DNA of 62,648 bases from Eubacteriales bacterium (GCA_030536995.1 JAUNOY010000017.1:1-62648), one strand, 5' to 3'; shown: positions 8,730 through 17,974, counted from the stretch's first letter. Translations and numbers: made by a program. Notes: generated by a model not told the origin, from the sequence alone.

Positions 8730-10520
8730 ATGAAAAAGAAACATGAAAAAGCAGAACTGATTTTCCGGTTTTTAAAAGGATCAAAAAAGTATTTTGCTAT
8801 GGCGGTTGCTGCATCTTTTATCACCACAATTCTGAATGCGCTGATTCCACAGATTTTTCGTTTTACAGTGGATTCCGTTCTTGAAGGAAAAGAACACAGA
8901 TGGTTGTCAGAACATCTATGGACAATTGCCGGATTTCTGATTTGTGTGGCGATTTTGTCCGGTGCAGCACTTTTTGTAAGTCGCTTATATACAGCAAAAG
9001 CCGGTGAGAATTTTGCAAAAAATATGAGAGACTCATTGTTTACACATGTACAGAGACTGCCTGTGAAATGGCATGACAGACATCAGACAGGGGATATTAT
9101 CCAGAGATGTACTTCTGATGTGGAGGTTATCCGTAACTTTGTGGTAACACAGCTTCTGGAGGTATTTCGAACAGTATTCCTGATTGCAGTGTCTTTTTCA
9201 ATCATGTTGTCAATGAATGTGAAGTTGTCTATGCTTGTGCTCATTTTTGTACCGGTGGTGGCTGCATATTCTGTGATTTTTTACAGACTGATCGCGAAGA
9301 AATTTACATGGGCGGATGAGGCGGAAGGAGAGCTTTCCACTGTAGTACAGGAAAATGCAACAGGTGTTCGTGTAGTCCGTGCATTCGGAAGAGAAATGTT
9401 TGAAATGGAACGTTTCCATGAAAAAAACAACGCTTTTGCAAATCTGTGGATTAAGCTTGGAACCATGTCCGGTCTGTACTGGGGAACCGGAGATTTTATT
9501 ACAGGTCTGCAGGTTATTGCAGTAATTGTTTTCGGTGCGATAGAAGCAGTTCACGGAGAACTTTCCGTAGGAGAATTTATTGCCTTTGCCTCTTATAATA
9601 CTACACTTGTATGGCCGGTTCGCGGTCTTGGAAGGATTCTTTCTGAGATGAGTAAGGCAGGAGTTTCCTTTGAGCGTGTGAACTATATTCTGGCTGCTTC
9701 AGAGGAAGAATACGGAGAAGAAAAAGAGACAAAAACAGAGGATGAAAGAAGCTGTGAAGAACAATTTGATATTGAATTTGCTCATGTGGATTTTGGCTAT
9801 AACAAAGAAAAAAAGGTTCTGGACGATGTGACTTTCACAATCCCACAGGGAACAACACTGGGAATTCTGGGAGGTACCGGAAGCGGGAAATCTACAGTGA
9901 TTCAGCTGTTAAACCGTCTCTATGAGTTGTCAGAAGGAAATGGGAAAATAACGATTGGAGGACGGGATATCAGAGAAATCCCACTGAAGGAACTGCGTAA
10001 AAAAATAGGAATTGTTCTTCAGGAGCCATTTCTTTATTCCAGAACCATAAGAGAAAATATCTGTGCCTCCAGACCGGATGCAACTTTTGAGGAAATTCGG
10101 GAAGCAGCAAAAATTGCCTGTGTAGATGAGGCGATAATGAATTTCCCGGATGGATATGAAACATTGGTGGGCGAACGAGGAGTAACACTTTCGGGAGGTC
10201 AGCGACAGAGAGTTGCCATTGCCAGAATGCTTCTTCAGAAAGCGCCTATTATGATTTTTGATGATTCTCTTTCAGCTGTGGATTCTCAGACAGATTCAAA
10301 AATCCGAAAAGAACTGGCTGTGAAATGTAAGGATGCGACAGTCATTCTGATATCACACAGAATTACAACTTTGATGGGGGCAGACAATATTATGGTTCTG
10401 AACTGCGGAAGAATTGAGGAAATGGGAACGCATCAGGAGCTTCTTGATAAACATGGAAGCTACAAAGAAATTTATGAGATACAGATGAGTCAGGATGACA
10501 GAATGCAGGTGGAGGGATAA
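8730..10520 (+). CDS. ABC exporter half-transporter with degenerate ATP site
   Basis: A 596-residue fusion of a six-helix type IV exporter domain (about 1-330) and a nucleotide-binding domain. Walker A is GGTGSGKST and the signature is LSGGQRQR. After Walker B the usual catalytic Glu is replaced by Asp512 (IFDDS), the mark of the degenerate-site subunit in heterodimeric exporters such as BmrC or TM287. The next gene, four bases downstream, is its partner. The substrate is unknown; multidrug or lipid export is usual for this class. Confidence 0.93.
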   Translation: MKKKHEKAELIFRFLKGSKKYFAMAVAASFITTILNALIPQIFRFTVDSVLEGKEHRWLSEHLWTIAGFLICVAILSGAALFVSRLYTAKAGENFAKNMRDSLFTHVQRLPVKWHDRHQTGDIIQRCTSDVEVIRNFVVTQLLEVFRTVFLIAVSFSIMLSMNVKLSMLVLIFVPVVAAYSVIFYRLIAKKFTWADEAEGELSTVVQENATGVRVVRAFGREMFEMERFHEKNNAFANLWIKLGTMSGLYWGTGDFITGLQVIAVIVFGAIEAVHGELSVGEFIAFASYNTTLVWPVRGLGRILSEMSKAGVSFERVNYILAASEEEYGEEKETKTEDERSCEEQFDIEFAHVDFGYNKEKKVLDDVTFTIPQGTTLGILGGTGSGKSTVIQLLNRLYELSEGNGKITIGGRDIREIPLKELRKKIGIVLQEPFLYSRTIRENICASRPDATFEEIREAAKIACVDEAIMNFPDGYETLVGERGVTLSGGQRQRVAIARMLLQKAPIMIFDDSLSAVDSQTDSKIRKELAVKCKDATVILISHRITTLMGADNIMVLNCGRIEEMGTHQELLDKHGSYKEIYEIQMSQDDRMQVEG

Positions 10521-10523
10521 GAC

Positions 10524-12371
10524 ATGTCACTATATGAAGAACAGGATTACAATAAACCTTTCAGCCTGAAAACGTGGGCAAAAATGCTACCGTTTTTCAA
10601 GGTATATACAGGGCTTTTTGTTTTGAATATCTGCCTGAATCTGATTCTGGCAGGAATTGATGTACTGGTTCCCCTGTTTCAAAGCTATGCCATCGACCGA
10701 TTTATTGCAGCAGATACTTTGAAGGGGATTTCATCCTTTGCCTGGATTTATGTGGCTATGATCGCGTCGCAGGCGATTATCGTATACATCTTTGTGCACA
10801 TTGCGACGAAGATAGAGATGAATGTGGGAAAAGATTTAAAAAGGGCGCAGTTTGAGCATCTTCAGACCTTGTCTTTTTCTTATTACAATACAACTCCGGT
10901 GGGATATATCCATGCCAGAGTTATGAGTGATACTCTTCGTATTGCTGGAATGACAGCATGGGGGATGATAGATATGCTCTGGGCATTGGGATATGTGCTC
11001 AGTGTGTTTGGAATCATGTTTGTGCTGAACTGGAAGCTGGCTCTGATCATTACACTGGTTGTTCCCTGTATTGCGGTTCTGACTGTTTATTTTCAGAACA
11101 GAATCCTGCAGTGGAACCGTAAGGTGAGAAAGGTAAATGCACAGATTACCAATGCTTATAATGAAGGGATCACAGGTGTACGTACTTCGAAGAGCATGGT
11201 TATTGAGGAAGATAATCAGAACAGGTTCTATGAAATAACGAAGGATATGCATCATGCGGCAAGCCGGTCTGCCAGATTGAATGCAATTTATATTCCGACA
11301 ATTGCTTTTTTTGGCTCAGCGGCAGCAGCGCTTGTTCTGGCAAAGGGTGGTTACATGGTGCAGGATGAAATTATGAAGCTTGGAACCTTTTCTGTGTTTA
11401 TTTCCTATGCAGTAACAATTTTTGAGCCAATCCAGCAGCTTGCGCGACTGCTTTCTGATCTGATTTCCTGTCAGGCAAATATTGAGCGTGTGACAGATCT
11501 TCTGGAGCAGGAGCCAAACGTCACTGATAGTCCTGAGGTAGAAGAGATTTACGGTGATATGTTCCATCCAAAGAGAGAAAACTGGGAAAAAATAAAAGGC
11601 GATATTGTGTTTGAGGATGTCTCGTTTATGTATCCTGATGGAAAGGAGTATGTGCTGGAGCACTTTAATCTTCATGTAAAAGCAGGAACGAATGTGGCAA
11701 TTGTAGGAGAGACAGGGGCAGGAAAATCTACTCTGGTCAATCTTCTGGGACGTTTTTTTGAGCCTACAAAGGGACGAATTCTGATCGATGGAAAGGATTA
11801 CAGAGAGCGTTCTCAGTTGTGGCTTCACAGCCAGATCGGGTATGTATTGCAGAATCCTCATCTGTTTTCCGGTTCTGTATATGACAATATCCGGTATGGA
11901 CGACTGGATGCTACAGACGAGGAAGTGCGGGAGGCTGCGAAACAGGTTTCTGCAGATGTTGTAGCTCAAAAACTGGAAAAAGGATACGAAAGTGATGTAG
12001 GAGAGAGCGGCGGAAGACTTTCCACAGGAGAAAAACAGCTTATTTCATTTGCAAGAGCAATTCTTGCAAAACCGGGAATTTTTGTTCTGGATGAGGCTAC
12101 GTCGTCCATTGATACACAGACAGAACAGCTTATCCAAAAGGCAACGGAAACACTGCTGAAAGGGCATACCTCGTTTGTAATAGCGCACAGACTTTCCACG
12201 ATCAGAAAGGCAGATCTAATTCTTGTGGTAAAGGATGGAAAGATTATCGAACAGGGAACGCACAGAGAACTTCTGGCAGCAAAAGGCTATTATTACGATT
12301 TATATTCCAGACAGTTTGAGGAGGAATCTGCAATGAAGATTCTTTCAGGAAAAACATGCGACTGTACATAA
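10524..12371 (+). CDS. ABC exporter half-transporter, catalytic partner
   Basis: A 615-residue partner of the preceding half-transporter. It has a membrane domain of about 330 residues, then an ATPase domain with Walker A GETGAGKST and an intact Walker B-Glu (VLDEATSSID). Its signature reads LSTGEKQ instead of LSGGQ. In the dimer this unusual signature would face the Asp-substituted site of the partner, giving one active and one degenerate ATP site, as in BmrD or TM288. The C-terminus ends with a short Cys-containing tail (KTCDCT) beyond the family's usual end. The RsmH-like gene follows 19 bases later. Confidence 0.93.
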   Translation: MSLYEEQDYNKPFSLKTWAKMLPFFKVYTGLFVLNICLNLILAGIDVLVPLFQSYAIDRFIAADTLKGISSFAWIYVAMIASQAIIVYIFVHIATKIEMNVGKDLKRAQFEHLQTLSFSYYNTTPVGYIHARVMSDTLRIAGMTAWGMIDMLWALGYVLSVFGIMFVLNWKLALIITLVVPCIAVLTVYFQNRILQWNRKVRKVNAQITNAYNEGITGVRTSKSMVIEEDNQNRFYEITKDMHHAASRSARLNAIYIPTIAFFGSAAAALVLAKGGYMVQDEIMKLGTFSVFISYAVTIFEPIQQLARLLSDLISCQANIERVTDLLEQEPNVTDSPEVEEIYGDMFHPKRENWEKIKGDIVFEDVSFMYPDGKEYVLEHFNLHVKAGTNVAIVGETGAGKSTLVNLLGRFFEPTKGRILIDGKDYRERSQLWLHSQIGYVLQNPHLFSGSVYDNIRYGRLDATDEEVREAAKQVSADVVAQKLEKGYESDVGESGGRLSTGEKQLISFARAILAKPGIFVLDEATSSIDTQTEQLIQKATETLLKGHTSFVIAHRLSTIRKADLILVVKDGKIIEQGTHRELLAAKGYYYDLYSRQFEEESAMKILSGKTCDCT

Positions 12372-12390
12372 AAAACGGAGGAAAGATGAT

Positions 12391-13440
12391 ATGGAAGAAA
12401 AACAGCATAAACGTCGTGTACGCTATTCTGGCACACACCCGAAAAGCTACAAAGAAAAATATAAAGAATTAAATCCGGAAAAATACGCAGATACTGTTGC
12501 AAAGGTAATCAGCAAGGGGAGTACTCCGGCAGGAATGCATATTTCTATTATGGTAAAGGAAATTCTGGATTTTCTTCAGATTAAGCCCGGACAGCAGGGG
12601 CTTGATGCCACTCTCGGATATGGAGGGCATACAAAAGCTATGATGAAATGTCTGGAAGGAAAAGGTCATATGTACGCCCTTGATGTTGACCCGATTGAAT
12701 CTGAAAAAACGAGAGAGCGTCTGGAGAAACAGGGATTTGGACCGGAGATTCTTACCATTAAGCTTCAGAATTTCAGAGATATTGATAAGGTGGCAGAGGA
12801 AGCCGGAAAATTCGATTTTGTTCTTGCTGATCTTGGTGTTTCCTCTATGCAGATTGATAATCCGGACAGAGGATTTTCCTATAAAGTGGAAGGACCTCTT
12901 GATCTTCGAATGAATCCTCAGAAGGGAATCAGTGCGGCTCAAAGACTGAAAACAATCAGTAAAGAAGAGTTGATGGGGATGTTGATTGAGAATTCCGACG
13001 AACCATATGCAGAGGAAATTGCAGGAGCAGTTGTGCGAAAAATAAAAAAAGGCGGCAGGATTGAGACGACCACAGATCTTCAGAAAACCATAGAAGAGGC
13101 GTTGGTGCGTGTGCCGGCAGCAGAGCGCAAAGAAGCGGTAAAGAAGTCCTGTCAGAGAACCTTTCAGGCGCTTAGAATTGATGTGAACAGTGAATTTGAA
13201 GTGCTCTATGAATTTCTGGAAAAACTCCCCGGGGTTCTGGCGCCGAATGGACGGGCTGCTATTCTTACCTTCCATTCCGGAGAGGACAGACTTGTGAAGA
13301 AATCATTCAAAAGTCTTTACAAAGAAGGGATTTACAGTGAAATTTCCAAAGATGTGATCCGCCCCTCCGCAGAGGAATGCGCGCAGAATGGTCGTGCCAG
13401 ATCCACAAAAATGAGATGGGCAATCAGAGCAGAAGATTAA
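12391..13440 (+). CDS. RsmH-family SAM-dependent methyltransferase (paralogue outside dcw cluster)
   Basis: Homologue of RsmH (MraW), which N4-methylates C1402 of 16S rRNA. Seen are the SAM loop LDATLGYGGHT, the DRGFSYKVEGPLDLRMN motif and the C-terminal NGRARSTKMRW. It is 349 aa against about 310 for RsmH, because of a basic N-terminal extension of roughly 50 residues before the usual MHISIMVKEIL start. The genome context is not the mraZ-rsmH-ftsL cluster, so this is probably a second, diverged copy; its target may or may not be C1402. It follows the ABC pair and precedes a hypothetical gene on the same strand. Confidence 0.82.
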   Translation: MEEKQHKRRVRYSGTHPKSYKEKYKELNPEKYADTVAKVISKGSTPAGMHISIMVKEILDFLQIKPGQQGLDATLGYGGHTKAMMKCLEGKGHMYALDVDPIESEKTRERLEKQGFGPEILTIKLQNFRDIDKVAEEAGKFDFVLADLGVSSMQIDNPDRGFSYKVEGPLDLRMNPQKGISAAQRLKTISKEELMGMLIENSDEPYAEEIAGAVVRKIKKGGRIETTTDLQKTIEEALVRVPAAERKEAVKKSCQRTFQALRIDVNSEFEVLYEFLEKLPGVLAPNGRAAILTFHSGEDRLVKKSFKSLYKEGIYSEISKDVIRPSAEECAQNGRARSTKMRWAIRAED

Positions 13441-13461
13441 AAAAGAGAGAGGAAAAATGAT

Positions 13462-14265
13462 ATGACAATCAGAGAAGTATGTGAAAGAATTAAACTTCAG
13501 CCGGAGCTTGCAGAACCGGTCCTTGCATTTTCAGAGAGTTTTGATTTTGAAAGTATCCGTCCTCAGCTTGACAGATTTCAGACCAGAGAGACAAGCGAAG
13601 ATGCTCTTGAGGAGTTAAGAGAAATTCTCAAACCGGATGAAAGAAACATAAAAATCCTTGCCTGTACGCTGGAATGTGCGTCAAAGCGCTATGAGGACTA
13701 TGTAAAAAAAGGAATCAGTGACAAAATATTTAACGACACAATGGGATGTCTCACCCGTTTTGGAGACGAATGTTTCAGAAGGACAGGGGAGTATGCCTGT
13801 GACAGGGAATGGTGGACAGTCCGCCAGATTGGAATGACGGTTTTCCGTCTCGGAGAACTGGAGTTTGAGATGAATATAGAAGAGGGAAAGAAGGTAATCA
13901 ATATACATATTCCTTCTGACGCGCGGATTACCGAGGAAAACTGTGACGCTTCCATAGCGCAGGCAAAGGCATTTTTCCCGAAGCATTATCCGGAATATGC
14001 AGAGGTGGACTATATCTGCGATTCATGGCTCCTGGCCCCTGCATTAAAGAAATTCCTTCCGGAAACCTCCAATATCATTCGTTTTCAGAACCGTTTTGAG
14101 ATATATAAGGAAGATTTGGACAATACGGAATTTACGGAATGGCTGTACCGTACAAAAGAGTATAAGCCGGAAAATTTCTCAGAGGAAACAAGCCTTCAGA
14201 GGAATATAAAAAAATATATTCTGGAAGGCGGGAAGATTGGCATGGCATTCGGTCGTCTTCGGTGA
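13462..14265 (+). CDS. Hypothetical protein, possibly GNAT-like acyltransferase
   Basis: A soluble 267-residue protein starting MTIREVCERIKLQPEL. The arrangement of a helical first half followed by a mixed half with INIHIPSDARI and DYICDSWLLAP resembles Clostridia proteins annotated as having an N-acyltransferase N-terminal domain and a GNAT-like C-terminal domain (the former DUF5596). That is recognition from memory, not proof, and I see no acetyl-CoA loop I can name. It probably shares the transcript of the RsmH-like gene, 21 bases upstream. Its start has GAGAGGAAAA ahead of it. Confidence 0.6.
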   Translation: MTIREVCERIKLQPELAEPVLAFSESFDFESIRPQLDRFQTRETSEDALEELREILKPDERNIKILACTLECASKRYEDYVKKGISDKIFNDTMGCLTRFGDECFRRTGEYACDREWWTVRQIGMTVFRLGELEFEMNIEEGKKVINIHIPSDARITEENCDASIAQAKAFFPKHYPEYAEVDYICDSWLLAPALKKFLPETSNIIRFQNRFEIYKEDLDNTEFTEWLYRTKEYKPENFSEETSLQRNIKKYILEGGKIGMAFGRLR

Positions 14266-14295
14266 CAGAGGAAAACAGAATTAAATAAAATCCGT

Positions 14296-14514
14296 TTATA
14301 GTTCATATTCCTCTGTGTCAGGAATATGCTCGCAGATATCTTCAATATTACACTTCAAAATGGTACAAAGTCTGTCAAGCGTATTCGTTTCAATATTCAT
14401 GTTGTTGCGTAGTCTGTGGAGAAGGGAGCGTGGGACATTGTAGTGCTCATATAGGGTATATTGAGTAATCCCGCGTTTCTCCATGGTCTTCCATAATCTT
14501 TCGTAAGTAATCAT
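14296..14514 (-). CDS. Small Cro/CI-type helix-turn-helix regulator
   Basis: A 72-residue protein that is essentially one HTH domain of the XRE/Cro family: MITYERLWKTMEKRGITQY begins helix 1, and VPRSLLHRLRNN is the recognition helix region. It ends with an acidic tail (PDTEEYEL). There is no effector domain. The gene is divergent from the small membrane protein at 14622, and a perfect 7-bp inverted repeat lies between them, a possible operator. It converges with the upstream hypothetical gene. Confidence 0.85.
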   Translation of the reverse strand: MITYERLWKTMEKRGITQYTLYEHYNVPRSLLHRLRNNMNIETNTLDRLCTILKCNIEDICEHIPDTEEYEL

Positions 14515-14538
14515 AATTTTTTTCCGTCCATTTTGTTC

Positions 14539-14601
14539 TTGATATATCCCTATTATCCCTGTAAAATTGATTATAGAATAGTGTCTTTATATGAACACTA
14601 T
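14539..14601 (+). promoter_or_regulatory. Promoter plus inverted repeat upstream of small membrane protein
   Basis: TTGATA at 14539-14544 and TAAAAT at 14562-14567 are separated by 17 bases. Just downstream, ATAGTGT (14578-14584) and ACACTAT (14595-14601) form a perfect inverted repeat with a 10-base centre, near the expected start site. It may be an operator for the divergent HTH protein or a leader hairpin. Confidence 0.5.
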
Positions 14602-14621
14602 GAAAGGAGACAGGATAATCC

Positions 14622-14909
14622 ATGAAGGTGGTGAAACATGTATTTTCAATAGCAGCAATCTTTTTGGGGGCAGGCTGTATGTTCTTCTGTCTGGTCGCCG
14701 GAGCGCCGGAAGCCCGGGAATCTCTGGGAGGTTATGTGTTTTGTGCTTCGGCATTTTCTCTGGTGATTTCGGCATTTTTGATCGGATGCGTCCGTTATAT
14801 TCTTTATTTACAGAAAAAAGTGGAAAAACTGGAGAACAGATTGAAAAATGATTCCCGGACATATTCTCGGACAGACGGAAATCTTGACAAAAATCATTTT
14901 GTGCCATAG
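14622..14909 (+). CDS. Small two-helix membrane protein, unknown function
   Basis: A 95-residue protein I do not recognise. Two hydrophobic segments span about residues 8-27 and 38-60; they are followed by a short charged heptad-like helix (LQKKVEKLENRLKN), suggesting coiled-coil self-association on one face of the membrane. AAGGAG ends 12 bases before the ATG. It starts next to a perfect inverted repeat and a divergent HTH gene, so it may be that regulator's target. The homoserine dehydrogenase promoter lies inside its last codons. Confidence 0.6.
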   Translation: MKVVKHVFSIAAIFLGAGCMFFCLVAGAPEARESLGGYVFCASAFSLVISAFLIGCVRYILYLQKKVEKLENRLKNDSRTYSRTDGNLDKNHFVP

Positions 14910-14912
14910 TAT
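14884..14912 (+). promoter_or_regulatory. Promoter of homoserine dehydrogenase
   Basis: Near-consensus sigma-A promoter: TTGACA at 14884-14889, a 17-base spacer and TAGTAT at 14907-14912. The transcript would start about 30 bases before the hom start codon, inside or just after the end of the small membrane protein gene. Confidence 0.7.
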
Positions 14913-14951
14913 AAAAGCAATATTTGATAAAGGAAAGGGGCCATTTTGAAT

Positions 14952-16247
14952 ATGAGTGACAGAGTCATCAATGCGGCACTTCTGGGACTGGGAACGGTAG
15001 GGACAGGCGTATATAAAGTGCTGAAAGAACAGGAAAAAGAAATGACGGCAAAAATCGGCTGCCAGGTCAGGCTGAAAAAGGTTCTTGTGAGAAATCTGGA
15101 GAAGGCGGCAGCGAAGCTTGAGGATTCATCCATTCTCACAAATCAGTGGGAAGAGATTGTAAATGATCCGGAAATAGAGATTGTAATTGAGCTTATCGGA
15201 GGAATTGAACCAGCCAGAACCTACATACTGGATGCTCTGAAAGCGGGCAAACATGTAGTATCTGCAAATAAAGATCTTATTGCCGTTCATGGACATGAGC
15301 TTCTGGAAACAGCTCATGAGCATAAGGTGGACTTCCTTTTTGAAGCAGCTGTTGCAGGAGGAATTCCGATTATCCGCCCGCTCAAACAGTGTCTGGCTGG
15401 AAATCACATGACGGAGGTTATGGGGATTGTCAACGGAACCACGAATTTTATTCTTACAAAGATGACTCAGGATGGGATGGAATTTAAGGATGCACTTGCT
15501 CTGGCAACAGAGTTGGGCTATGCGGAAGCAGATCCTACATCTGATATTGAAGGGTTGGACGCAGGGCGAAAGGTGGCAATTCTCGCCTCTGTTGCTTTTA
15601 ACTCCAGAGTGGTCTTTAATGATGTTTATACAGAAGGAATTGCAAAGATTACAGCCAAGGACATTCATTATGCGAAAGAAATGGGGCGTGATATCAAGCT
15701 TCTCGGTGTGGCGAGATGTCGGGAAGACGGGATTGAAGCGTATGTGTGTCCGATGCTGATTCCAAGTTCTCATCCGCTGGCGTCTGTAAATGATTCTTAC
15801 AATGCAGTTTATGTTCACGGAGATGCAGTGGAAGATGCGATGTTCTTTGGAAGAGGAGCAGGTGAGCTGCCTACAGCCAGCGCTGTTGTGGGAGATGTAT
15901 TTGATACTGTAAGAAATATTCTGGCAGGCTGCTGTGCAAGAATTGGATGCACCTGTTATAAGGAGCTTCCGGTCAAGAGAATGGAAGATACCTACAATCG
16001 GTATTTCCTTCGTCTGAAGGTGGAAGACCGCTGTGGTGTTCTTGCAGAAATGACTGCCATTTTTGCCAAATATCACGTGAGCGTTGCACAGATTATCCAG
16101 AAGGATACCAAGGTGGAAGGCTGTGCAGAGGTTGTTGTTATCACAGAGAAGGTAAGGGAAGGAGATTTCCGTACTGCAACAGAAGAACTCAGAAGCAGAG
16201 AAGCTGTGCGTAAAATCTCGACGATTCTTCGTGTATACGGCAAATAA
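14952..16247 (+). CDS. hom: Homoserine dehydrogenase
   Basis: NAD(P)-dependent reduction of aspartate semialdehyde to homoserine, the branch point to threonine and methionine. The Rossmann motif GLGTVGTGV is at residues 11-19, GIVNGTTNFIL and the GLDAGRK stretch mark the catalytic domain, and a C-terminal ACT domain (from about residue 350, DRCGVLAEMTAIFAKY) allows amino-acid feedback. At 431 aa it is the standard ACT-containing form. I prefer ATG 14952, with AAAGGAAAGGGG upstream; a TTG at 14946 is in frame. Aspartate-semialdehyde dehydrogenase, which makes its substrate, is at 55.4 kb. Confidence 0.95.
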   Translation: MSDRVINAALLGLGTVGTGVYKVLKEQEKEMTAKIGCQVRLKKVLVRNLEKAAAKLEDSSILTNQWEEIVNDPEIEIVIELIGGIEPARTYILDALKAGKHVVSANKDLIAVHGHELLETAHEHKVDFLFEAAVAGGIPIIRPLKQCLAGNHMTEVMGIVNGTTNFILTKMTQDGMEFKDALALATELGYAEADPTSDIEGLDAGRKVAILASVAFNSRVVFNDVYTEGIAKITAKDIHYAKEMGRDIKLLGVARCREDGIEAYVCPMLIPSSHPLASVNDSYNAVYVHGDAVEDAMFFGRGAGELPTASAVVGDVFDTVRNILAGCCARIGCTCYKELPVKRMEDTYNRYFLRLKVEDRCGVLAEMTAIFAKYHVSVAQIIQKDTKVEGCAEVVVITEKVREGDFRTATEELRSREAVRKISTILRVYGK

Positions 16248-16272
16248 AAAGGACTTTTTTGTAAGAAAAGAA

Positions 16273-16300
16273 TTGAAAAATTTTAAATTTTTGATACTAT
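16273..16300 (+). promoter_or_regulatory. Promoter of phosphoglycerate mutase
   Basis: TTGAAA at 16273-16278 and TACTAT at 16295-16300 with a 16-base AT-rich spacer, about 50 bases before the gpmI start codon. Confidence 0.6.
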
Positions 16301-16349
16301 ATAAGAGATGAACGAAATTGTAATATAACCAGATATAAAGGAGAACATT

Positions 16350-17891
16350 ATGAGCAAAAAACCAACCGTTTTAATGATTCTTGATGGATACGGTCTCAAT
16401 GACAAACAGGAGGCCAATGCAGTATATGAAGCGAAAACACCGGTTATGGACAAACTTATGGCAGAAGCACCTTTCGTAAAAGGCTATGCCAGTGGACTTG
16501 CAGTAGGTCTTCCTGACGGACAGATGGGAAACTCTGAGGTAGGACATCTGAACATGGGCGCAGGCCGTATTGTATATCAGGAGCTTACCAGAATCACCAA
16601 AGAAATCGAAGACGGAGACTTCTTCAAAAATGAAGCTCTTCTTGGAGCAATGAAAAATGCGAAAGATAACAATTCTGCAGTTCATTTTATGGGACTGTTA
16701 TCTGACGGTGGTGTTCACAGCCATATTACACATCTTTATGGACTTCTTGAAATGGCTAAGAGAGAAGGTCTTGAGAAAGTATATGTTCACTGCTTCCTCG
16801 ATGGACGTGACACACCTCCTGCATCAGGAAAAGGTTATATCGAGGCTCTTCAGGCGAAGATGACAGAGCTTGGCGTAGGTGAGATCGGAGTAGTTTCCGG
16901 ACGTTACTACGCGATGGACCGTGACAATCGCTGGGATCGTGTAGAACTTGCATATAATGCTCTGACAAAAGGTGAGGGAGTGAAAGGAACAGATGCAGCA
17001 GCAGCAGTACAGGCTTCCTATGACAATGATAAGACAGATGAATTCGTACTTCCTACAGTAATTGAGAAGGATGGCAAACCTGTAACAGTTATTTCCGATA
17101 AGGATTCCGTTGTATTCTTTAACTTCCGTCCTGACCGTGCCCGTGAGATCACAAGAGCTTTCTGTGACGATGAATTTACAGGCTTTGCAAGAGATAAGAG
17201 ACTTGACTTAACTTATGTATGTTTCACAGATTACGACGACACAATCAAAAATAAAGAGGTGGCATTCCACAAGGTTCAGCTTCGCAATACATTCGGCGAA
17301 TATCTTGCAGCACACAACATGACACAGGCTCGTATTGCGGAAACAGAGAAATATGCGCACGTTACCTTCTTCTTTAACGGCGGCGTGGAAGAGCCAAATA
17401 AGGGCGAAGAAAGAATTCTTGTGAAATCCCCGAAGGTTGCGACTTACGACCTTCAGCCGGAAATGAGCGCTCCTGCAGTTTGTGATAAGCTGGTAGAGGC
17501 GATTGAGTCTGATAAATATGACGTAATTATTGTTAACTTTGCAAATCCGGATATGGTAGGACATACGGGCGTAGAAGCTGCAGCAGTGAAAGCAGTTGAG
17601 ACAGTTGACGAATGCGTTGGAAGAGCAGTAAGAGCAATTAAGAAAGTTGGTGGACAGATGTTCATCTGTGCAGACCATGGTAATGCAGAGCAGCTTAAGG
17701 ATTACGAGACAGGCGCTCCGTTTACTGCGCATACAACTAATCCTGTACCGTTTATCCTTGTAAATGCAGACCGCAAATACGGACTTCGTGAGAACGGCTG
17801 CCTTGCAGATATTATCCCGACTCTTATCGAGCTTATGGGAATGGAACAGCCTGAGGAAATGACAGGAAAATCACTCCTTATTGAGAAATAA
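16350..17891 (+). CDS. gpmI: 2,3-bisphosphoglycerate-independent phosphoglycerate mutase
   Basis: Glycolytic enzyme interconverting 3- and 2-phosphoglycerate through a phosphoserine intermediate with Mn. Ser62 in GNSEVGHLNMGAGR is the nucleophile, and the metal ligands are in LMILDGYG near the start and in CADHGNAEQ near the end. The 513-aa length is typical. AAGGAG lies upstream of the ATG. The gene has its own promoter and terminator. Its codon use is markedly regular, as expected for a highly expressed glycolytic gene. Confidence 0.97.
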   Translation: MSKKPTVLMILDGYGLNDKQEANAVYEAKTPVMDKLMAEAPFVKGYASGLAVGLPDGQMGNSEVGHLNMGAGRIVYQELTRITKEIEDGDFFKNEALLGAMKNAKDNNSAVHFMGLLSDGGVHSHITHLYGLLEMAKREGLEKVYVHCFLDGRDTPPASGKGYIEALQAKMTELGVGEIGVVSGRYYAMDRDNRWDRVELAYNALTKGEGVKGTDAAAAVQASYDNDKTDEFVLPTVIEKDGKPVTVISDKDSVVFFNFRPDRAREITRAFCDDEFTGFARDKRLDLTYVCFTDYDDTIKNKEVAFHKVQLRNTFGEYLAAHNMTQARIAETEKYAHVTFFFNGGVEEPNKGEERILVKSPKVATYDLQPEMSAPAVCDKLVEAIESDKYDVIIVNFANPDMVGHTGVEAAAVKAVETVDECVGRAVRAIKKVGGQMFICADHGNAEQLKDYETGAPFTAHTTNPVPFILVNADRKYGLRENGCLADIIPTLIELMGMEQPEEMTGKSLLIEK

Positions 17892-17918
17892 AATTACAGT
17901 GACAATGAAATGAATTAC

Positions 17919-17948
17919 AAAAAACCTCTGTTTATACGGAGGTTTTTT
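17919..17948 (+). terminator. Intrinsic terminator after gpmI
   Basis: Stem of AAAAAACCTC with GAGGTTTTTTT around a short loop, ending in a T-run. It separates gpmI from the MATE gene. Confidence 0.85.
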
Positions 17949-17974
17949 TGGGAATAAATTCGGAGGAAAATGGG

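Noticed and set aside
12469-13275. Open frame of 268 codons antisense to the RsmH-like gene
   Set aside because: The sense protein has clear methyltransferase motifs; the antisense one has none.
14591-14851. Alternative plus-strand frame of 86 codons beside the small membrane protein
   Set aside because: The overlapping frame at 14622 has a better ribosome site and clear membrane helices.
15126-16076. Long open frame (316 codons) antisense to homoserine dehydrogenase
   Set aside because: Composition is rich in Cys, His, Ser and Ile as expected for the complement of a coding strand; no ribosome site, no recognisable domain.
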